64,000 nucleotides of DNA. Source: Synchiropus splendidus. Its lineage: Eukaryota; Chordata; Actinopteri; Syngnathiformes; Callionymidae. The translations under genes were made by a program, and so were the position numbers. Shown here one piece after another: positions 23,891 through 36,400 of the stretch. Position 1 is the first letter of the stretch, and each line of letters starts with the position of its first letter. The notes under the pieces are model-generated. The model was not told where the DNA came from, did not search any database, and worked only from the letters and a program-made list of their open reading frames with translations. The stretch covers positions 70,779,437 to 70,843,436 of the forward strand of contig NC_071334.1 in assembly GCF_027744825.2 (NCBI RefSeq), given 5' to 3'.

Positions 23891-24507
23891 GGAGGGATCT
23901 CTCTGCCATCGACAAAAAAAAAACAAAAAAAACAATGAGTTTGAAAAAAAAAATCCAAATTTGAAAAATTTCATTCCCAAATGTGATGTTTTGATGCTCT
24001 GTTATTGAGGAGTATTACAGTCATGCCAAGCGAAGCCGATTTCAAAGTGAAAGACAGGGAAATACACCGTATTGTTTTGGACAATCCAACTCATTGGACC
24101 TGTGGAAGGCACCCAGGAAGTTAGAACTCAAGCTCATGTGTCGTTTCACAGTAAAAGCCTTTTGAAAAAGCTGCTTCTTGAATGCGGATGTGTACACAGT
24201 TGTTTGTATCGGATGAGTCAGTCTTGAGTCGGCTCCGCCCACAGAGCAAGGACACGCCCCCAACGCCGTTTCTGTCCCATCAGTTTTGAGCTGCAAACAA
24301 AGATTTGTCCCGCTAGAAAAAAGTTTCAAATCTGAAAAAATGAATGAATTTGAATTTGCAAATACAATTTGAAACCGAAAAAAAACATGACTAACTTGAA
24401 TTATTAATATAAATTAATTGTCACTTTTTATTATTGATATTTTTTTTCAAATTCAATTGTTTTCTTTTTTTTTTTTATTCAAATCCAGATGGCAGAAAAA
24501 TCCCTCC
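23891..24507. mobile_element. Small non-autonomous DNA element (MITE-like) with 20-bp inverted ends
   Basis: The left end GGAGGGATCTCTCTGCCATC (23891-23910) and the reverse complement of the right end (24488-24507, GGAGGGATTTTTCTGCCATC) agree at 18 of 20 positions. The 617-bp interior is A/T-rich near both ends, has no transposase reading frame and is not found elsewhere in the window except as the partial copy at 18830-19018. No clear target-site duplication was identified, so the superfamily is open. Confidence 0.65.
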
Positions 24508-25859
24508 ATAAAGTCACGTGCCATTTCAGGCGACTCATCAATACCAGGTCTGGATGTTTTCAAGCAGTTGCCCAAACCAGGGTGTCGGACTGGTGCAGAA
24601 AGGGGCCGCAGTGGGGGCAGGTCTCCGTTCCAAACAAGCACGCAGTCACGCAGATCCTCCCTTCACTCAGACGGAGGAGAGTCACAGGACTCAAACCCTC
24701 AACCCTCGCTCACAGCAGCAGCAGCTCATGACTCCATGGACACCGGCTCCCGCACCTCAGTCACTCGTGTTCCGGCCACATCGAGGAAGGAGCGTCAGTG
24801 ATGTTGGCATTTTTATCTCCTCATGAATGATACTTTCATCTGGATTCAAGGCCATGACGGTGGTGTTACACAGCGTGGACGACTCGGTGTTTTCAGACTG
24901 TCCCGGCCGATCCTTCATGACATTCCAGCTGCCGGACTCGTCCTCCAACATGAACCAGACCATCCTCCTCCTCTCTTTAAAGGACCGTCTGGAGTACGTG
25001 TGGATGAGTGCCACTGGCAGAGCTCGCGCTGAATCAATTCATTTGGCTTCAAAAGGCGAGCGTGTTCTGTGGTGCATCATTAGCATGCGGCGCTCTCGCC
25101 TCGCTCCTCTGACGTGCCAGCACCAGTGTCCATTTTGGCTCCGGCATGGTCAGACCAGCAGGGAAAGCATGGCTCTCTGGGCTCCCCTTGTCTCAGCTCG
25201 GACCCCCTCCAAGCTCCCACCCGGTACCCCCTCGCCCCCGGGTCAATCCCCTGTCATGGCGTCCATCAAGTTCAGTTCATGTACACTGTCAATTGTGGTC
25301 CGTCGGCGTGAGCCAGAATCAGATCCGACTGACTGGGAACCACGGACCCTTGAAGGGACCGGTCCTTCGAAGCTGCGCGCTGCTGCCGCCACACTCTCCG
25401 CGCACAAAAATATCCACTCTGAATTGAAAATAAAATGGCAAACACACCGGACTGTGAGCCGCTGCTCCTCCTCTCACGGCCCGAATGAAGTTCGACGGAT
25501 CATCGAAGGTCCACCACGCCGGTGTCGCCCTCTGCTGCGTCCCCAGATACAGCGCGCTAGTCGCAACAGTCTCACAGGCACCGCTAGCACTACAGCGCGG
25601 CTTCAGTTAGGGACCGTCAAACAATTCTCACCGTCGATATCTTTGTGAAATCAGCAATGAGGTCCATTTTTTTATGACGATTTTAAGAAAGAGAATTGTG
25701 AATAACATTTCATTACACCAGAAAAAAATACTGACTGACAGCCGACATAATAATTTTGAGAATGCAATATGAATGTTTAATCATGTATTTGCTGTCTAAT
25801 CCTTCATCAGTAGCTTCCAGGAAATGTGTCCTGGTGGTTTTTTAAATATCAGGTTTGGT

Positions 25860-26090
25860 TCTTGATCTGTTGCCCTCTGTTTTTAGAAGTAGTTTCCTGC
25901 TACACAATCTAATATTTGAAAAGGATTTTCACATCATTACAGTCAGCGGACTTGTAGGTTTTTGATTTATTTAGCAGATTGTTTGCTGATAATTCTGTTT
26001 TTGCGTAAAAAGAGAATTATTTCGTCCTTTGGATCCATGTTCAATGTTTTGTCTATTTGTAATGTGAAATTATTGGGCGTTATTCATGAA
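25860..26090 (+). repeat. Dispersed repeat, copy 1 of a pair with 28318-28500
   Basis: Shares with 28318-28500, in order and orientation: TTTTTAGAAG, TTCAC/TTTACA followed by CATTRCAGTC, AGGTTTTT(G/C)ATTTA, TTGCTGA, AGAAT-AT-TCGTCCTT, TCCATGTTCAATGT and TCTATTTGTAATGTGA. Divergence is high, suggesting old copies of an unnamed element. Confidence 0.6.
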
Positions 26091-27254
26091 TGGAAAGAAA
26101 GCCCTGAACACAACAGAGCTGCAGCGGAGGAAGGAGTCATGGAAGAATCAACCTTGTTTCAGCTGGTGATGTTCACGTGTCTGTAAAGCAACAGAGCGTC
26201 ACTTTCACAGCAGGGTTCCTGCAAACGTCAGGCGCTAACCGCAGCTGGTGCGACAGTAAACGCTTCCTGTGAAACACTGTTAGCATTAAACTGTCATTTA
26301 CAATCTCCCCACTTTCCCAAGGAATAACAACAAAGCTCACAGCTGGAGGCAAAGATTTACGACGCCTTCCTGGGCTCCAATCTCAGCTGCTCAATATCAC
26401 CTCCGAGCACATCCACAGAGATGACCAATAAAAATAAATCACGCCGCTCCAATCAAGGCGCAGCGTCGGAGGGGAATTGATCACGACGCAATTACGCCGC
26501 GTACAGTCGGCTGCTTCTGAAGAAAGACACGAGGCTGGTGATCCAGCGGCCGAGCGACCAGCCAGGCCTCGGCCAGCCTCGTCCGGGCCCAGACACTTGT
26601 TATCGATGTCTCAATAGCCCAATGAACTCAGTGCAGAGACGAGAAACTCAATGTTTCAGGTCTCTGGTAGAAGCCGCTGGTGTCTGACAGGCTGCTCTGC
26701 CAGCTTTATTTAGGGCTTCAATGGAGCCCTCTGTCTGTCTGTCTGTCTGCTGTGTCTCATGTCTCTGAACAGTTGAACTATGGAGCAGTCTGGACACAGT
26801 TCCTAGATGCTGCTGAAGAAACATTACCAAGGCAGAGGAGCGCCTCAGAGAACCTGTGAGGACCACTCCATCTCATCAAAGAAACAGGGATCCAGAGAGT
26901 CAGAGTCCACCAGTGTCATGATCCAAGGTTCCCTGGATTCAACATCACTTTCAAACGACCACGGTGAACCACAGTCCACCACACTCTCCACAGCTGTCAC
27001 ACGCCGCGGAGCTGGAGAGCGCCGTCACCCTCTCCTCATGTTCACGTGTGAAGGTCGCCTTGGAGACTGCGTTTGGCGGGATATGGTGGACCATAAGTTA
27101 TCGCTCGTCCCTATTGTGCACCACCGTGACTGAAATGATGCCAAACTCTGAGGAGCAACACCTCTGCCATCGCAGCTCAGCACTGAGCGCTCATCTACCA
27201 ACGACCACTAGGTGTCACCGCACTTCCAAGCCTCAGCTTGCGGGTTAAAACTAA

Positions 27255-27370
27255 CCGTGTTCCAGTCTGGTTCAGGAGAACCATGTGTTTTGGATGGTTA
27301 GATTTGAATGGCTGGAGGAAGGGTGATGGCCAGGAGAGGTCCTCACAAGGACAGGTGTGTGTGACCACCT
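27255..27370 (+). repeat. (GT)n-associated fish dispersed repeat
   Basis: Contains GTTCCAGTCTGGTTCAGG, AACCATG-GTTTTGGA-GGTTAG, and GGGTGATGGCCAGGAGAGGT followed by CCTCACAAGGAC and a GTGTGTG stretch. Relatives are at 34255-34310, 42876-42995, 55990-56250 and, inverted, at 48720-48792 and 63857-63985. The phrase pattern with TCCTCACA and (GT)n is typical of a short element spread through fish genomes. Confidence 0.7.
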
Positions 27371-28317
27371 AAACACCGTCCCACTGGGTTAGAGCAAAGT
27401 TAGAGCAACACTGGCTCATGGTGGGAATGACAGACTCATGCAGCGATGGATGGACTCTCTCTCCAAACCGAGGGATTTGACTTCCATTCATTCATTCCAC
27501 CTGGACACTGAAGTGTCCAGCAACCTGCACATTTATGGTTGAAGCATTCGTTATGAGTCAAAAGATGAAGACCAAGACTAAAGTGAAAAGCGGGCGACAG
27601 AACTGACGGCGCCGGGTTTGAGTCCTGCTCTCAGCAGGAGTCAGAGCAGGAAGTGTGGTGCGAGAGTTGAGGATGGAGATCAGAAGGTCGACCATGAGGC
27701 AGGCGGGCGCAGCACACGCTCCATTCCTTCTAAAAATAGCAGCTGCTTTTCAGTGTCCTGAAGATGAAGATGATGATGAAGACGACACGAGGACAGCAGA
27801 CGCTCCTCATCAAATACTCTCTGCCTTCCAGACGACTGCTGCAGTCTGAAAAAAGCCCTGAGCAACGGTGGATCCGCAGGTGGTGGGAGCCGCTGTGACC
27901 AGCGCCGGCAGAACCGCACGTCCAAGCCCAGGATGCGAGACTCCGCCGGCCGCCAAGAGACATGCGCCCGGGAAAACGACGTGCCGCGACTGTGGCGGGG
28001 CTAACCTCGCCGGGTCAAAGGTCAAGTGCAGACCCTCACCTGGTTTACTGGCCTTAGTGCCAGTCTCCGCCCACTTGATACCAGACACATTCACTTCAGT
28101 TGGGATTGTTTTTCTCTTATTTCAAGGTGAAAGCACCTTGTTTTGGAGGGGGATTTTTCCAGGCCCGGGTGGATGACTCAGCTCTTCACCTCTGACACCA
28201 AGAGAGGAGCTGATCCTGTCCTGTCCGGAGCCAACTGGGCCACATGAATATGATGAGAGGCTGGTTCCTCCACCGCCGAGGCCCTCAGAGATCCACCGTC
28301 CAAGAACCAAAACTGCC

Positions 28318-28500
28318 CTCCCTTTTTAGAAGCAGCATCTTTACACCATTGCAGTCTGCTGACTCACAGGTTTTTCATTTAATTATCAGACTCTTTTTTT
28401 GCTGAGAAAAAACAGAATGATGTCGTCCTTTTCATCCACGTCCAATGTGTTGCAGTCTGGTCAATATGGAGTGTGAGACTGAGTGGAAACCAAACAAGTG
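28318..28500 (+). repeat. Dispersed repeat, copy 2 of a pair with 25860-26090
   Basis: Collinear but diverged match to 25860-26090, about 2.4 kb away in the same orientation. No coding content. Confidence 0.6.
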
Positions 28501-29269
28501 GCAGGACACTCGGAGGGAGAACACCCTGCGAGCACACAACACTGCGTCACGCGGTCCCAGGCCGCACCACAATCCAGCCTCGCACAGCGGCGAGTGGCGC
28601 CGGCACCCAGGGCCCCAGAAGGTTCTGCTCACCGTGCTGACACAAGTGACTCAGAAAGCTGTGCGACTGGGGCTTTTCAAGAGCCCCACTTTGGCAGGGG
28701 TTTTTCTGAAAGCACCAACTCTCCTTTCGTGTATAAACAAAAGGGCATTTCTCTGTTTTTAAAAATAGCCGCGTCTGAGGCTACGGTCACGAGCTGAGTT
28801 GAAGTTGGTTCAGGAAGGGAAGGCATTCTAGCCAATCAGGAGTGGGGCAGGCGCTGCCTTCCCCTGCCATCCTACATGCCCAGCCGCTCGCTGTGGAGAT
28901 GGAGCCACGATTCGGATCGAGCATGATGGCAAGTGTTGAGGTTCCAGTCACCTTAACAGAGTTGGCTGACCGTGACAGACAAGCTGGACCGGTCCAGACC
29001 TCTCCTGAGCAGTTGGTAGTCCAAGGTCTGGGCAGGTCCCGTCACAGGAGGTGCAGGATGCTGCTGTGGAGCGGGCGCACGGGAGAGTCACATTTCACTC
29101 GCTTATGTTCCACTCACTTACCACTTCACCGTTATGAAAATAAAAAATAAAATAAAAAAACATTGTAAAACTGTCGGTCTTCAGCTCACATTCAGTTGTA
29201 TTCATTAACTGAAAAACGATATGACACTTACACCATTACACTTTAAATAGGTTTCGTTTTTGCTTTGAT

Positions 29270-30230
29270 GTTTGGCTGCGTGCGCGTGAAAAGGTAGAAA
29301 CACCTGCTCCAAAAGGGAAGAGAGGAAACGGGACCGACGCCCGGTGCTCAGAGGCGGAACACCGGAGGCGGAACCAACTCCAGCGGCTGTCCGGGAGAAC
29401 AGCAACAAGACGCTGCGGGGAACCTCGGTCACCAACCGACCGTCCCGGACCTGAACTGCGAGAGCACCAAACACGGCCCATTGGACCCCAGTGTTCCCGT
29501 CAAACGGCAACAAGCGGCGCCCGAACCGACCGGGACGGCGTGGCGCGACAGAATATCTGGAGCAGCAACCGACTTCTGCCACGCGAGCGTCACAGAGAGC
29601 GCGATCCCGGCTCGAGCGCTGCGCCTGTTTCCCGCCTCACGTCGGAACCAGCGACACGAGACCCGGCTCTCTTTGGCGCCAAGTGTGAAGCAAAAGTTGC
29701 CGGTGTCAACGCCGCGGATGGAGGAGCAACTTGGCCGGTTCCGAGAGGGTTCTAATTGAGGAGTGAAATCCCCAGAGAAGCGGGGTCCAGCCGCAGGCAC
29801 TCACCGAAGCAGGCGCGCTCCACTCGGGTTTCCTGTCTCGGATCCCAGAGAATCGCCGGTGTCTCCGGGAAGAAAATCCGCTCAAGTCCGCGCCACGGAG
29901 CGAGGAGCGGGCGCCTCCTCGGGTGGCCAAACAAGCGGAAGCATGCTCCGGCCTCGCGGTTCCGTCCACTGGTCCAGAGCGGCGGAGGTTCCGTGCGGTC
30001 AGCTGCTGCTCCTCCGCCGCGGCCGCTCAGCTCCACTGCAGCGCCGCGTCTGCGCTCGCGCTCCGGACCGGAGGAGGTGTGGCGTCTCGCGTCTGAGGCA
30101 GAGCCGACACCAACCGGAGCGACACTTGAAGCAGTTCGGGTTGTCGCTCGTCTCGCGGCGAACCCGCTCACGACACAGCGTGTCGAACGTCACCGTCCAA
30201 TGATCTGACGCAGAAAGTGGCGCAGGTGAA
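29270..30230 (-). promoter_or_regulatory. CpG island, probable promoter of the minus-strand gene
   Basis: About 960 bp of GC-rich DNA with frequent CpG, against a CpG-poor surround. Every frame is open for long stretches simply because stop codons are rare in such sequence. A consensus minus-strand donor (GCTTCG then GTGAGTGCC) lies at 29805/29804 inside the island, as expected for the end of a 5' untranslated first exon. No TATA box is evident. The island may also serve a plus-strand transcript, for which I see no exon. Confidence 0.6.
29805..30200 (-). other. Candidate 5' untranslated first exon of the minus-strand gene (upstream end uncertain)
   Basis: The right (5') limit is not visible and is set only roughly by the CpG island; the 3' limit is the donor GTGAGTGCC beginning at 29804. 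Upstream ATGs, for example at 29969, read through the donor. The coding start in the next exon is preceded by an in-frame stop, so this exon is best taken as leader. Its link to the exon at 10956-11049 is by strand, order and lack of alternatives only. Confidence 0.35.
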
Positions 30231-33200
30231 GCGGATTGACCTTCTGATGAGGGCTCTGTCATCGCTTTCATGACGGAAGGACCATCGCTTCCCCCTGAAA
30301 AATGAGCCTCATGGACCAGGCCACAATCGAGTTTACGTCCCAATGAAACGCTGAAATGTGTTTTCCATCGAACACAGCCGCTGCACTGTGGAGCCAAGAC
30401 CTTTCCCACTGTTTTACAGTTAAGACAACAAGGATAACACGCACGCACGCACGCACGCCACACGGTGTTGTACACAAGCGCTGTGCCGCTTCAACACGCA
30501 CAGATCGATAAATCCAAACAACAACATATGACAAGAGAAGACAAGACGTTCATCCATCCAGCGCTGAGAACTGTGACAGGTCAAGTTCTCCTGTCAAACT
30601 TGGACAGCATGGTTTTCCTCCCAGAACTTTAGAGACCAGAAGCCACGGAAGACGAAGGAAAAAGGTTTCGTTCTCTGTCTGAGGACGAATGCGTTGACAG
30701 CCAGATGGTGGCACAACAACACGCCGCAGGGGACGTTTTCTTTGGTCCTGTGGGAAAGATGGTTGCCTTTAGGAAACAGAGCCGTCATGGAAGGCCACAC
30801 CTCAACCTCATCCAGGGGCTTCAGTGGTCCCACCAAGGTCGACTTGGTCAGCATGGATCCAGTTCTTTGATACAGACATTCTGAATTGTTATTGGACGAG
30901 AAGGACTCTGAATCTGGCTGCTTCTGGGCCTCTACATCCCTCACCACCCTGTGGAACACGTCACACACACACCTTTACCTCTCAGACTCCGCCCACATCC
31001 AAACCTCCGTCAGGCTCCGCCCTCATGAACAAAACAGCCCGGAAACTACCCACAGAGCAGCACCATGAAAAAGATGGACTTGTTTAACCGTACTTCTCAA
31101 CCTAACACGGACAGCGATTCATGTATGAGGCAAATACAGCATCCTTGGATCAAATATGGAGCTTTTGTAAGGCTACAAACTGACACTCGTTTTTGACAAG
31201 CTCATTTGTAAACGTCCTTATGTCCCGTCATGTTCTTCCAGAACCATGAATGACCGTGACCTTCAGCAAATTGAAAATAATAAGACTGTCTGGCTGCAAC
31301 TATCAAAGGAAAAGGGCTGAAATCCTGCAGGGGGCGACGTGGGCCTGGACACTGGTGACAGGACTTTCACAGGGTTTTCTGCAAGTGGCAAGGTCGAATC
31401 TCACGGTTCCTGGTGAGTGAGTGAACGGATGAGTCTCTGTGGATCATGGAGCAGCTCCAGAGGAAACACAAGTTTGGGACCATGTTGATCTGCTACTGAA
31501 GGAGCTGAGCTGAAGGAAGAGCTGAGCCAGAAGACCTGTGGTCACCAGCTTTGGAGCGACCCACAGAACAAGAGTTTCTCTGAGAGAGAAGCAGGAGAGG
31601 ACAGCTGAGGTGGGGACCTTCAGAAGAGGAGCGTGTTGGGCAAAGAACTTCAGAAATGATCAAGGGACGAGGCATGACTCGGACTGGATTCTCGCCGTCT
31701 GACCTCTGGTCTGGACGTCTCAGGCCGATGGTGTTGGAGCTGGCAGCCCTGCTTCACCTGGGAGGAGGCCCGGGGCAGACCTGGGTCGGGTTGGAGATGG
31801 GGCCACGTTGTCTTCACCGCACCTCAACTGCACGTGTCGTTTCCCTCACTGCCTGTTCTGCCACTGCCTCCCTCCGAGTTACACGGATAGCGATCGATCC
31901 TAGGAGCATGAGGGGGCGCCGCGGAGCGTGATTGAAATTTGAGCGTGCATCTCAGCAGCGCTCCAGAGGTCAAGTGTTTATTGATGCCTACGATTGGCTG
32001 GAGATCAATCACATGCTCCCAAATGGGCTGAGAAGTGATGGGGGGTCACTTGAGTCAATAGGTCACTTGTCTGAAGAGCGTCTGGAATTCAGGCTGGGAT
32101 CCAGTGTGGAATCACTGTGTTTGCTCTGCTTAGAGAGCGGCCTTCCCGAAGGGCTGCTCCTTCTGTTCGCCGCGTCGCAGGGATAAACGAGTGGGGGGGC
32201 GGCGGCAGATGGAGAGGAATGTGGACGCAAGCAGCACGTGGCTCCATCAGCGCGTCGGCCCTGTCAATTCACTTTATAGTCCAGGCACAAACCTCCCTTT
32301 CCTGAGTGAGCCCCTGTCTCTGTGATCATCAGGGGCAGGGCGGGGGGCGGCGAGGCGGGGGGCGGAGTCCTGGTCCTGATGACCTCGGCTCAGCACGGAA
32401 GCCTTCGCTTCAGACTCCAGGACGTGTCGACACGATCCACTCACATGAACACCCCGATTCTCATTTGTAACCATTCAGAACCGTTTGGCAACTCGCTGTT
32501 TTGAAGCTTTTACTGAATGAATTCACCACATTTGTCCTACCTTACTGACTCCATGAAATTCCAATATACATGACAGCGTCATTTGCAACAATTCCATCTG
32601 CAGCAGAAATACATGTTAGAAACCTGATGAAAGTCAAACTGTGATGTCTGCAACGGATCACATGATCACTAAAATCATTTTGAAGCCATTTTAAATCCAA
32701 CTGTGGCCCCAAAACTGGGAATCCAATGGTGAAACAGTAAGCGATTCTCACCGCTAGTTCAGACGTTCACCCCTCAGCCCGTCCCAAGGTGGCGTGCAGG
32801 GGCCCCAGACTCGGCTCTCCCCAGACCCCTGCCAACACCGGAGCCAGGCCCAGGTCCCTCTTCGTGGCCCCGGACTGGACTGAGGGTCATCTTCAGTCAC
32901 CAGAGCTGAGTCAGAAGACAGAGGCTGACCCACTGACCCTGGGCTCCTCCTGCTGCGGAGTGATCCACAGAGAAGCTCAGTCATCAGGGAGGGACTCGGA
33001 GGGGAGCCACTCATCCCAGGCAGATTTGGAGGGTGGTGTCGTCGGCTGCCTTGGCTCTCACGTCTGACTTCCACAGCTGGTGTCGCCACCCTCCGCTGCG
33101 CCTGTTTGACTGACACGATGGCGCTAACAGCCTGTCTCCATCCTCCATCATGAATTAAACAGGACACCGCTGAGTGCTCTTCCCTTCGCTCACATAATCA

Positions 33201-33450
33201 ATGCCTGCAGCCGATTGGCTCCCGGATGAAGTCGGCGCTGCCTCGCTCCTGTAAACCTGCGGTGATGAAGGGCTGAGTCAGAGCTCAGGGCCTGCGCACC
33301 ACCTCCGGCTCCGGCCGCTGGATATGCCGTGATATTTGTGTCAATATTTGTTCTCATCCTGGCTGCCAGGTGTCAGCTGCATCAGTGGGATCAGTGGAGC
33401 AGGAGCTCCTGCACTGACAGAGGTTCCCTGCTGTCTGGAGAGGAAACTGG
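30231..33450. other. No gene seen
   Basis: Apart from a (CACG)n tract at 30440-30461, this stretch shows no repeat, exon pair or known element. Short open frames, for example at 31656-31931 and 32754-33167, have no recognisable protein character. Confidence 0.5.
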
Positions 33451-33459
33451 TCCCTTCAA

Positions 33460-33486
33460 TTATATATATATATATATACACACACT
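33460..33486. repeat. (TA)n(CA)n microsatellite
   Basis: A short run ATATATATATATATATATA passes directly into CACACA. Confidence 0.9.
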
Positions 33487-33489
33487 TAA

Positions 33490-36095
33490 CCCCAAAATAA
33501 TTCATACCTCTGTCAAAAACAAAGTATTCCTTGACTTTTTTCAGTTACGCATCAGTATTTCACCTTAGATTTGACATAAATAATACATGTGGACAAGTCT
33601 GGAACCATGGCCAGTCATGTCATGTGAGGTGACACTGGGCAAGGTCTTCAATTATGCTTCAGCAACAAAGCCACCGTGTCCAAAACGATTCACGGCCCAG
33701 TGATACTAAGACCACAGGATAGTCACAGGATATGCAGAGAGGACAAACTGTCGTCTGAGTTCGCGCTTTGTTCTGTACCCAGTTTTCTGACTATTAAAGT
33801 TGACATCTCAGTCATTTTCAAGTCAACGCAAGACTTGCCATGGCAAAGACCAAAGAGCTCAGTCAGGACATTCCAGGTGCCAGTAGCAACGGTGCAAAGT
33901 GTCGTCCGGAAGCACCATAAAGTTCACACCGTCAAGCAGCCTGAACTGGGCTTCTACATACGAACTGGGAGTCGCCACCTCAAGCTCAGTCCAGGCCCCT
34001 CTCCGGACACCTGAGTCCATTTCCACATGGAGCACCTCTCGCTCCGCCTCTCTGTCCTCAGAGCTGAGACTCACATTCATTCTCTGGATTCCACTCGGTT
34101 CCCTTCCAACGGCAGCAGCAAGCTTGGCTCGTTCCAGTGCAAGTGTCCCGTTTCTTTCAGGCCTGCGTGCTCGTCACTGCGGGGAACGCCACTTCAGCGT
34201 ACACATGCTTGAGTCTGGGCCGTGGACTCTGAGTTTTCAGGCCGGATTTGGCCTGTGGAAAGGGTGATGGCCAGGAGAGGTCCTCACAAGGAGAGAGAGA
34301 GGAGTGTGTGTGTGCTGTGATATCAGAACGACTGAGTACAACATCCAAAACGTCACCTGATCTCCGGGAAAGTGAAGTGCGGTCACCCAAAAGTCACTGC
34401 GGCGCTGCGCATCTCTGGGACGCTGAGACAGAAGCGCAGGGTTTTCTCCGCCCACCTTCTCTTTCTCTGTGTAAATAAGGCCGGCGTGAGGCGCCCTGCC
34501 TCTTTCATTTCTGCCGGCAAGATGGATGACACCAGAAGCAACAGTCCATCCATTATTGATGGCCGTCGTCAAAGGGAAGCTGGATGTTGGGGAGGAGAAG
34601 CTTCTGGCTGCCGACACGACAGTCAAACACAGGTGCCGAAGCTCCAGTATTGACAGCCTCCTGACGGCTCATCGATCGATGGCGCCACCTGCCACCAGAC
34701 GCCGGGCAGATGTTCACCTGACAGGGTCTTCAGGGTCCAGGGCTACTGAGACGGGACAGATGCTCTCGTGTTCCTGGGTCGGGTCGCGGGGGCAGCAGTG
34801 TCGGCAGAAACACCTGGGCTCCCTGGAACACCTCAGCGGGGTGACACCTGGAGGTCAAAAGTTTGGCGTCCCAGTGGCAGGGAGAACTGAAGGGGTTCGG
34901 GAAGAGAACTGGCTGGCACAGAGGAAGTTTAGTTCCCAAATCCACACTTCAGAGCTGCTGACATCTAGTGGCCTGGGGCAAAGGTGCGAGCCTGGCGTGG
35001 CTCGAGGGAAGCCTCCCTCTGGTGAGTCTCAGGTCAACTGTGTGAGAGTTGGCAGCCCTGGAGAAACCTCCTGAGACAGAAGCCTTTCTAAGCTTCAGCC
35101 GTGCCTCATGCTCTAGACCAGACTCCAGACCAGGGCCTGTCCAGTCTAGTCTAGTCTACTCTAGTCTACTCTAGTCTAGTCTAACTAGCCTGCACAGCTG
35201 ACATCAGGAGGTGATGGGGGGTCCATGACCCCATGGATCCTAAGAGTCAGGCAGCCAATAACATGGAGCCTTCATTCCAAGAGGAGGGAGTCAGGGACCC
35301 TGGAGAACGGGGAGTCCTGCTCATGAAAAGAAGGGGAGGGGAGCAGCTGCTGGCCAGGTGAAGGTGAAGGTGATCTAGATGTGGAGGTGAGGGAGCAGGC
35401 AGGGTGACACACTGGAGGCCGCTGTCCTGATGTCCGGGGACTCACGAGTCACAGCCTCTTTGATGGAGACGTCGGCACATGAGCCGCGTAGCATGGAGCG
35501 AACTCTCTTTCCACCAAGTCCGAGTAGATCATTCCGACCTGATGACTTCATCAGGCGCCCCCTGGTGGATACAGAGTATTAGCCGCGCCCCTGAAAAGAG
35601 GCTGAACATGGCTGTTTGTTCCGGCCTCCATCCACCGACCCAGCGTCTTCATTCCCGACTCTGCAGCTGGGTGGCGCTGCGCGGCCCTCAGCTCCAGAGG
35701 GACGGCCGGGCGATGTTGGGCATCTGACTCCCACCACGCAGAAATCTGGGCCTGATAAAGGTATCCAAGTGCAGATGGCCAGTTTTCATGAACGCGCTGA
35801 GCAAATTGGAGCTGTTCATAGTTATTGCTCAGCAGATGCCCACGATGTTGAGGTGCTAAATTATCACTTGCTTGTAAAAGTGGTCGCAGCAGCATCTGCT
35901 CGCCTCAGTTTTCACGCAAACATGGAGGGAATTAAAGTCACTGTGAGGGATGAAAACAGGGGGTCGGGATGGAAGAAGAGAGAAACACACTCACATGAGG
36001 ACGCGGCGTGGGACTCAGGACTTGGACTGGATGAGAACCTCCGTTTCCTCTGAGGGAGTCAATGTCAGGTCCAGGTCAGAGGGACACGAGGGCAC
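33490..36095. other. No gene seen; contains a CTAGT-type simple repeat and one dispersed repeat fragment
   Basis: The segment 34255-34310 carries GGGTGATGGCCAGGAGAGGT and TCCTCACAAGG with a GTGTGTG run, the 3' half of the (GT)n-associated repeat. At 35138-35185 is a run of TCTAGTCTAGTCTACTCTAG units (5-10 bp period). The remainder is featureless; the open frame at 34526-35074 has no recognisable domains. Confidence 0.5.
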
Positions 36096-36097
36096 CA

Positions 36098-36400
36098 AGT
36101 CACACACTGTGTTGAGAGTGAACACTGCCACCTGCTGGACAGTAACCGACTCGACAGACTGAGCTGACACTGACTTGATGACCTGGCGTCTGCAACAACA
36201 TCACTGAAGTCTCTGCATTCATATTGTGTTATTCCACATCTGTAGATCATGTCAACACCTGTGAACATCTCAGTGAAGACCACGTGACGGAGGATGCTGG
36301 TGGACATCACGCGACTGTCTTCAAGCGGGATCGCTCTGTGAGCTGGGCGCGTGTGCGGGCGCATCGGTGTCGCGGGGCCCTCATGATGGTGAAAACTCCA
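36098..36400 (+). repeat. Dispersed repeat, copy 1 of a pair with 56276-56570
   Basis: Shares AACACTGCCACCTGCTGGAC, AGTAACCGACTCGAC, TGACACTGACTTGATGA and CTGGCGTCTGCAACAACATC with 56276-56400. Both copies are followed some 100 bp later by GACTGTCTT-AAG-GGG and GGGCGCATCGGTGT. Divergence is low in the first half, so the copies are fairly young. No ORF of note. Confidence 0.75.

Larger units (their letters stand above)
11050..29804 (-). other. Predicted 18.8-kb first intron of the minus-strand gene
   Basis: Lies between the CpG-island exon ending at 29805 and the start exon at 11049. It is crowded with repeats that are listed separately: 13291-13545, 14907-15589, the duplicated block 15880-18065, elements around 18830-19020 and 23891-24507, an RTE fragment and shared blocks at 20941-21440 and 25860-26090. 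The stretches 11585-13290, 13600-14640, 19330-20330, 21750-22700, 23100-23880, 24520-25850 and 26100-28300 show nothing I can name. Linking the distant first exon to this gene is inference. Confidence 0.35.

Noticed and set aside
24827..25648. Plus-strand open frame of 273 codons
   Set aside because: No recognisable domain, no compositional bias of a coding exon, no paired splice sites, and it overlaps other open frames. Most likely open by chance in moderately GC-rich DNA.
29706..30208. Several overlapping open frames of up to 150 codons in the CpG island
   Set aside because: Stop codons are rare in such GC/CpG-rich DNA; all frames are open and none resembles a protein family.
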